From UMGS1474 sp050946775 (GTDB taxonomy: Bacteria > Bacillota > Clostridia > Oscillospirales > Acutalibacteraceae), in contig JBMNVL010000077.1 in the NCBI GenBank assembly GCA_050946775.1, positions 1-9,081 of the forward strand: 9,081 nucleotides of DNA. The letters run 5' to 3'. This document shows positions 6,175-9,081 of this stretch, piece by piece. Made by a program: the position numbers and the translations under genes. Positions within the stretch are counted from its first letter, which is position 1, and each line of letters begins with the position of its first letter. The notes below the pieces were generated by a model that worked only from the letters and a program-made list of their open reading frames with translations, searched no databases and was not told where the DNA came from.

Positions 6175-6199
6175 GCGGGCGGATGATATCCGCCCCTAC
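6175..6199 (-). repeat. Intergenic palindromic repeat, copy 2, in the ATPase leader
   Basis: GGGCGGAT (6177-6184) and ATCCGCCC (6188-6195) form a perfect 8-bp stem with a 3-nt loop. Read on the minus strand, GTAGGGGCGGAT (6188-6199) matches the copy at 4763-4774 exactly. The hairpin would be transcribed in the ATPase leader. It has no T-tract, so it is not a terminator. Confidence 0.6.
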
Positions 6200-6205
6200 G
6201 GCACC

Positions 6206-6235
6206 CCGCCCAATCCCCGCAAACTCCCGGCGGGC
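6206..6235 (+). repeat. 30-bp dispersed repeat, copy 1
   Basis: This block shares the 14-base core CGCAAACTCCCGGC (6218-6231) with 8916-8929. The match continues on both sides (CCGCC...AAT before, GGC after) with one indel and about three substitutions. One copy precedes and one follows the Ca2+-ATPase gene, in the same orientation. Within this copy CCCGCC (6205-6210) can pair with GGCGGG (6229-6234). Confidence 0.6.
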
Positions 6236-6236
6236 G

Positions 6237-6271
6237 CATCTATCGTCTAACGTCTAATATCTAATATCTGA
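6237..6271. repeat. Heptad tandem repeat (5 units) before the Ca2+-ATPase gene
   Basis: Five 7-bp units on the plus strand: CATCTAT, CGTCTAA, CGTCTAA, TATCTAA, TATCTGA. They are followed by CATCGGA, which runs into the ribosome binding site GGAGG (6276-6280). Two units are identical to the CGTCTAA units at 189-202. The array occupies the last part of the ATPase leader, directly upstream of the start codon. Confidence 0.75.
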
Positions 6272-6288
6272 CATCGGAGGTTTTGTCT

Positions 6289-8895
6289 ATGATCTGGCAC
6301 AGCGAAAAGCCCGGGGCGATCTTCGAGCAGCTGGACACCGATCCCGAGCGGGGAATGACCACCGACCGGGCGGTCGCCAAATGGAAAAAATACGGTCCCA
6401 ACAAGCTGGACGAACAGCCGCCCCGGTCGTGGATCAGGCGGTTCGGCGACCAGCTGAAAAACGCCATGATCATCATTTTGCTGATTGCGGCGGCGGTGTC
6501 GCTGGGGTTGAGCGTTTACCACGCCTATATCGGGGAAGAGGCCGACTGGATCGAGCCGGTGGTCATCGTGGCGATCGTGCTGGTCAACGCCCTGCTCGGG
6601 GTGTTCCAGGAGAGCCGCGCCGAAAAAGCGCTGGACGCGCTGAAAAGCATGACCTCGCCCGTCGCCCGGGTGCGCCGGGACGGGGTGTTGACGGTGCTGC
6701 CCTCGAGCGCGCTGGTGCCGGGGGATATCATCGAGCTGGAAGCGGGCGATCTGATCCCCGCCGATTGCCGGCTGCTGCGCAGCGCCGCTTTCAAATGCGA
6801 CGAATCGGCGCTGACCGGCGAATCCCTGCCGGTGGACAAGACCGCCGACGCCGCCGTGGTGGACATGGCGCCGCTGGGCGACCGGTTCAACATGGCCTAC
6901 GCCGGCTGCGCCGTGACGAACGGCACCGCCCTCGCCGTGGTGGTGGAGACGGGGATGTTCACCGAAATGGGCAAGATCGCCGGGATGCTGCAGGGAGAAG
7001 CGCCGGCCGCCACCCCGCTGCAGCGGCGGCTGGAACGGCTGGGCAAAACGCTGGGGTATCTGGCGCTGGCCGTCTGCGCCGTCATCTTCGTGATCGGCCT
7101 GTTCAAGGGGATCGGCGTGGCGTCGATGTTCATGACCGCCGTGTCGCTGGCGGTGGCGGCCATCCCGGAGGGACTGCCGGCCATCGTCACCATCGTGCTG
7201 GCGCTGGGCGTGCAGCGGATGGTGAAACAAAACGCCATTATCCGCCGGCTGCCGGCGGTGGAAACGCTGGGCAGCGCGTCGGTGATCTGCACCGACAAGA
7301 CCGGCACCCTGACCCAAAACCGGATGACCCTGCGGGCGGTTTACGCCGACGGGAGGATCGAGCCGCTGGAGGGAGCGCCCTCCGACGCGGCGATGGCGGT
7401 CGTCCGGATGGGCGCGCTTTGCACCGACGCCACTCTGCAGGAGAGCGACGGAGAGGTGAGCCTGATCGGCGATCCCACCGAGACCGCCATTTTGCTCTAC
7501 GCCCATCAGCAGGGGCTGACCAAGGAGATGCTGCAGGCGGAAAATCCCCGGCTGCTGGAAATGCCCTTTGATTCCGACCGCAAGCTGATGTCCACCGTCC
7601 ATCTGGTGGGCGAGCGGCGGCTGGTGGTGGTCAAGGGCGCGCCCGAGATTCTCTGCGAGCGGTGCGTCGAGGGCTACGACGACCGCGTGGAAAAAGCTTA
7701 CGAGGAGATGGGCCGGGACGCCCTGCGGGTGCTGGCCATCGCCTACAAATACGTCGACGAGATCCCGGTGGACTGCCGGGCGGAGGATCTGGAATGCGAT
7801 CTGCGGCTGGCGGGACTGGTCGGGATGATCGATCCGCCCCGGCCGGAGGCGATGCGGGCCATCCGGGAATGCCGGTCGGCCGGCATCCGCACCGTGATGA
7901 TTACCGGCGACCACGTCCGCACCGCGTCGGCCATCGCCCGGCAGCTGGGCATCCTCTACGACGAGGACGAGGCCATCACCGGGGAGGAGCTGTCCCGGCT
8001 GAGCGACGAGGAGTTGTTTGAGAACATCCGCAAATTCAAGGTCTATGCCCGGGTGACCCCGGCGGATAAGCTGCGGATCATCAAGGCCTGGCAAAAGGCG
8101 GGCGAGGTGGTGTCGATGACCGGCGACGGCGTCAACGACGCGCCGGCGCTGAAAGCGGCCGACATCGGCTGCGCCATGGGGATCACCGGCACCGACGTCG
8201 CCAAGGGCGCGGCGGATATGATCCTGACCGACGACAATTTCGCCACCATCGTCACCGCCGTGCGCACCGGACGGGGGATTTACGACAACATCCGCAAGGC
8301 CGTGCGGTTTTTGCTCTCTTGCAATTTCGGGGAGATTTTAGCGGTCTTTTTCGCCATGCTGATCTGGAACCGGTCGCCGCTGGCGGCGGTGCAGCTTTTG
8401 TGGATCAATCTGGTCACCGACAGTCTGCCGGCGCTGGCGCTGGGGATGGAACCGGCCGACCGGGGGATCATGCAGCGGCCGCCCCGCGCCAAACGGGAAA
8501 GCGTTTTCGCCGGCGGCATGGGCTGGGACGTGGCGATCGAAGGGGCGCTGATCGCGGCGCTGACGTTGATCGGCTACGCCGTCGGCGGCGCTACCGTCGC
8601 CTTCCTGACGCTGGCCTTTACCCAGCTGGTCCACGCCTTCAATTCCCGCACCTCCCGCTCGCTTTTGCGGGTGGGACTGCACGGCAACTGGTATATGGTC
8701 GGCGCCGCGGCGATCTCGGCGGGGCTGATGGTGCTGGCCGTGGCGGTGCCGGGGCTGCGCCCCATCTTTGGAACCCAGGCGCTTACCGGCGGCCAATGGT
8801 GGACGGCGATCGGTCTGGCGGCCGTCATGTGGGCCGCGGTGGAGATCAAAAAAGTGGTCGCCGCCATCGTGCGGGCGGTGCGCGCCAAGAAATAA
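6289..8895 (+). CDS. P-type (P2) cation ATPase, probably Ca2+-exporting
   Basis: An 868-residue membrane pump of the SERCA/PMCA-like P2 group. Motifs in order: a cation-ATPase N-terminal domain, actuator loop TGES (176-179), M4 motif IPEGLP (292-297), phosphorylation site DKTGT (D336), nucleotide-site KGAPE (449-453), TGDH (539-542), and hinge TGDGVND (611-617). Cation ligands of SERCA site II are conserved: the M4 glutamate (E294), M5 N679 in CNFGEI, and M6 N707 and D711 in NLVTDSLP. The M8 glutamate of SERCA site I is missing; that region reads NSRTSRSLLR (785-794). This suggests one Ca2+ per cycle, as in Listeria LMCA1 or plasma-membrane pumps. The ATG at 6289 is chosen over the in-frame TTG at 6283 because GGAGG (6276-6280) is eight bases from the ATG but only two from the TTG. 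No clear terminator follows. Confidence 0.94.
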   Translation: MIWHSEKPGAIFEQLDTDPERGMTTDRAVAKWKKYGPNKLDEQPPRSWIRRFGDQLKNAMIIILLIAAAVSLGLSVYHAYIGEEADWIEPVVIVAIVLVNALLGVFQESRAEKALDALKSMTSPVARVRRDGVLTVLPSSALVPGDIIELEAGDLIPADCRLLRSAAFKCDESALTGESLPVDKTADAAVVDMAPLGDRFNMAYAGCAVTNGTALAVVVETGMFTEMGKIAGMLQGEAPAATPLQRRLERLGKTLGYLALAVCAVIFVIGLFKGIGVASMFMTAVSLAVAAIPEGLPAIVTIVLALGVQRMVKQNAIIRRLPAVETLGSASVICTDKTGTLTQNRMTLRAVYADGRIEPLEGAPSDAAMAVVRMGALCTDATLQESDGEVSLIGDPTETAILLYAHQQGLTKEMLQAENPRLLEMPFDSDRKLMSTVHLVGERRLVVVKGAPEILCERCVEGYDDRVEKAYEEMGRDALRVLAIAYKYVDEIPVDCRAEDLECDLRLAGLVGMIDPPRPEAMRAIRECRSAGIRTVMITGDHVRTASAIARQLGILYDEDEAITGEELSRLSDEELFENIRKFKVYARVTPADKLRIIKAWQKAGEVVSMTGDGVNDAPALKAADIGCAMGITGTDVAKGAADMILTDDNFATIVTAVRTGRGIYDNIRKAVRFLLSCNFGEILAVFFAMLIWNRSPLAAVQLLWINLVTDSLPALALGMEPADRGIMQRPPRAKRESVFAGGMGWDVAIEGALIAALTLIGYAVGGATVAFLTLAFTQLVHAFNSRTSRSLLRVGLHGNWYMVGAAAISAGLMVLAVAVPGLRPIFGTQALTGGQWWTAIGLAAVMWAAVEIKKVVAAIVRAVRAKK

Positions 8896-8904
8896 GACGC
8901 GTAT

Positions 8905-8933
8905 CCGCCAATTCGCGCAAACTCCCGGCAGGC
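8905..8933 (+). repeat. 30-bp dispersed repeat, copy 2
   Basis: This is the second copy of the block at 6206-6235, starting ten bases after the ATPase stop codon, with the identical core CGCAAACTCCCGGC (8916-8929). The flanking CGCGAATTGG (8908-8917 on the minus strand) also appears at 4747-4756 on the plus strand, linking this region to the oxidoreductase 3' intergenic sequence. Confidence 0.6.
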
Positions 8934-8942
8934 AAAACATGG

Positions 8943-9047
8943 CCCCTTTGTGTAAAGGGGGCTGGCTGGCCGTAAGGCCAGACTGGGGGATTGTAAGACG
9001 CGAAGCGTCCGTATATACGCCGCCTGACGGCGGCGACAACCCCCCCC
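8943..9047 (+). repeat. Multi-hairpin structured repeat element at right edge
   Basis: A chain of short perfect stems: CCCCTTT/AAAGGGG (8943-8960, loop GTGT), CTGGCC/GGCCAG (8966-8981, loop GTAA), and an outer GGGGGATTGT (8985-8994) pairing with ACAACCCCC (9036-9044). The outer stem encloses GACGC/GCGTC (8997-9009), the palindrome CGTATATACG (9010-9019) and CGCCGCC/GGCGGCG (9018-9035). The fold is cloverleaf-like but lacks tRNA features. No coding frame with a ribosome binding site is seen. It probably belongs to a dispersed non-coding repeat family, and it may end the ATPase transcript although no T-tract follows. An eight-base C run (9040-9047) closes it. Confidence 0.55.
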
Positions 9048-9081
9048 GCACGGCGGCCAATAAAGGTCGACCAGACACCAC

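Noticed and set aside
6138..6257. Short ORF in the Ca2+-ATPase leader starting ATG at 6138
   Set aside because: No Shine-Dalgarno precedes the ATG, and its sequence is made of the palindromic and heptad repeats, so a leader peptide is not supported.
6283..6288. TTG start two codons upstream for the Ca2+-ATPase
   Set aside because: Only two bases separate it from GGAGG (6276-6280); the ATG at 6289 has normal eight-base spacing.
6247..8094. 615-codon open frame on the minus strand opposite the Ca2+-ATPase
   Set aside because: It is a GC-driven shadow frame: low-complexity, His/Gly/Arg/Asp-rich translation, no ribosome binding site, and it fully overlaps a gene with all P-type ATPase motifs. 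The same applies to long frames at 562-1842 (plus), 2147-3451 (minus), 3436-4542 (minus) and 8338-9081 (minus).
8943..9047. tRNA or CRISPR array at the right edge
   Set aside because: The cloverleaf-like fold lacks the T-loop GTTCGA-type sequence, anticodon-arm geometry and CCA-end spacing, and there are no regularly spaced identical repeats with unique spacers.

Overview
The window (9,081 bp, GC-rich) reads as chromosomal DNA of a high-GC Firmicute, most likely a Clostridia/Oscillospirales-type gut bacterium. This is inferred from strong AGGAGG ribosome binding sites, an M-box riboswitch ahead of mgtE, secD and secF as separate adjacent genes, sigma-A-type promoters with 17-bp spacers, and intergenic palindromic repeats. 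No mobile element, CRISPR array, tRNA or rRNA was seen. All five large genes are housekeeping or ion-homeostasis genes. The unusual material is in the intergenic regions.

Layout. Positions 1-219 hold a hairpin repeat, a strong terminator and a five-unit heptad repeat that runs into the mgtE stop codon. mgtE (minus, 220-1599) encodes a CBS-domain Mg2+ channel. Its roughly 355-nt leader carries a promoter, an M-box Mg2+ riboswitch, an intrinsic terminator with a matching antiterminator, a possible 26-codon leader ORF, and a perfect inverted repeat that can mask the mgtE Shine-Dalgarno. Between the divergent mgtE and secD promoters lie a GC hairpin and repeated TTTTGCCGAAAAT motifs. secD (2207-3619) and secF (3619-4581) form a translationally coupled operon from a near-consensus promoter and end at a symmetrical terminator. 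That terminator also faces the convergent gene at 4800-6020 (minus), an HI0933/BaiN-type FAD oxidoreductase. A compact divergent promoter region then leads to a P-type Ca2+-ATPase (6289-8895, plus). The right end (8896-9081) is a repeat-rich, highly folded non-coding element cut by the window edge.

Functionally, MgtE and the P2-type ATPase handle divalent cations (Mg2+ entry, probably Ca2+ export). SecDF drives late steps of protein export with the proton-motive force. The oxidoreductase substrate cannot be read from sequence. The main points of interest are the possible two-layer control of mgtE (transcriptional M-box plus a candidate translational switch) and several repeat families shared between intergenic regions of this one window.
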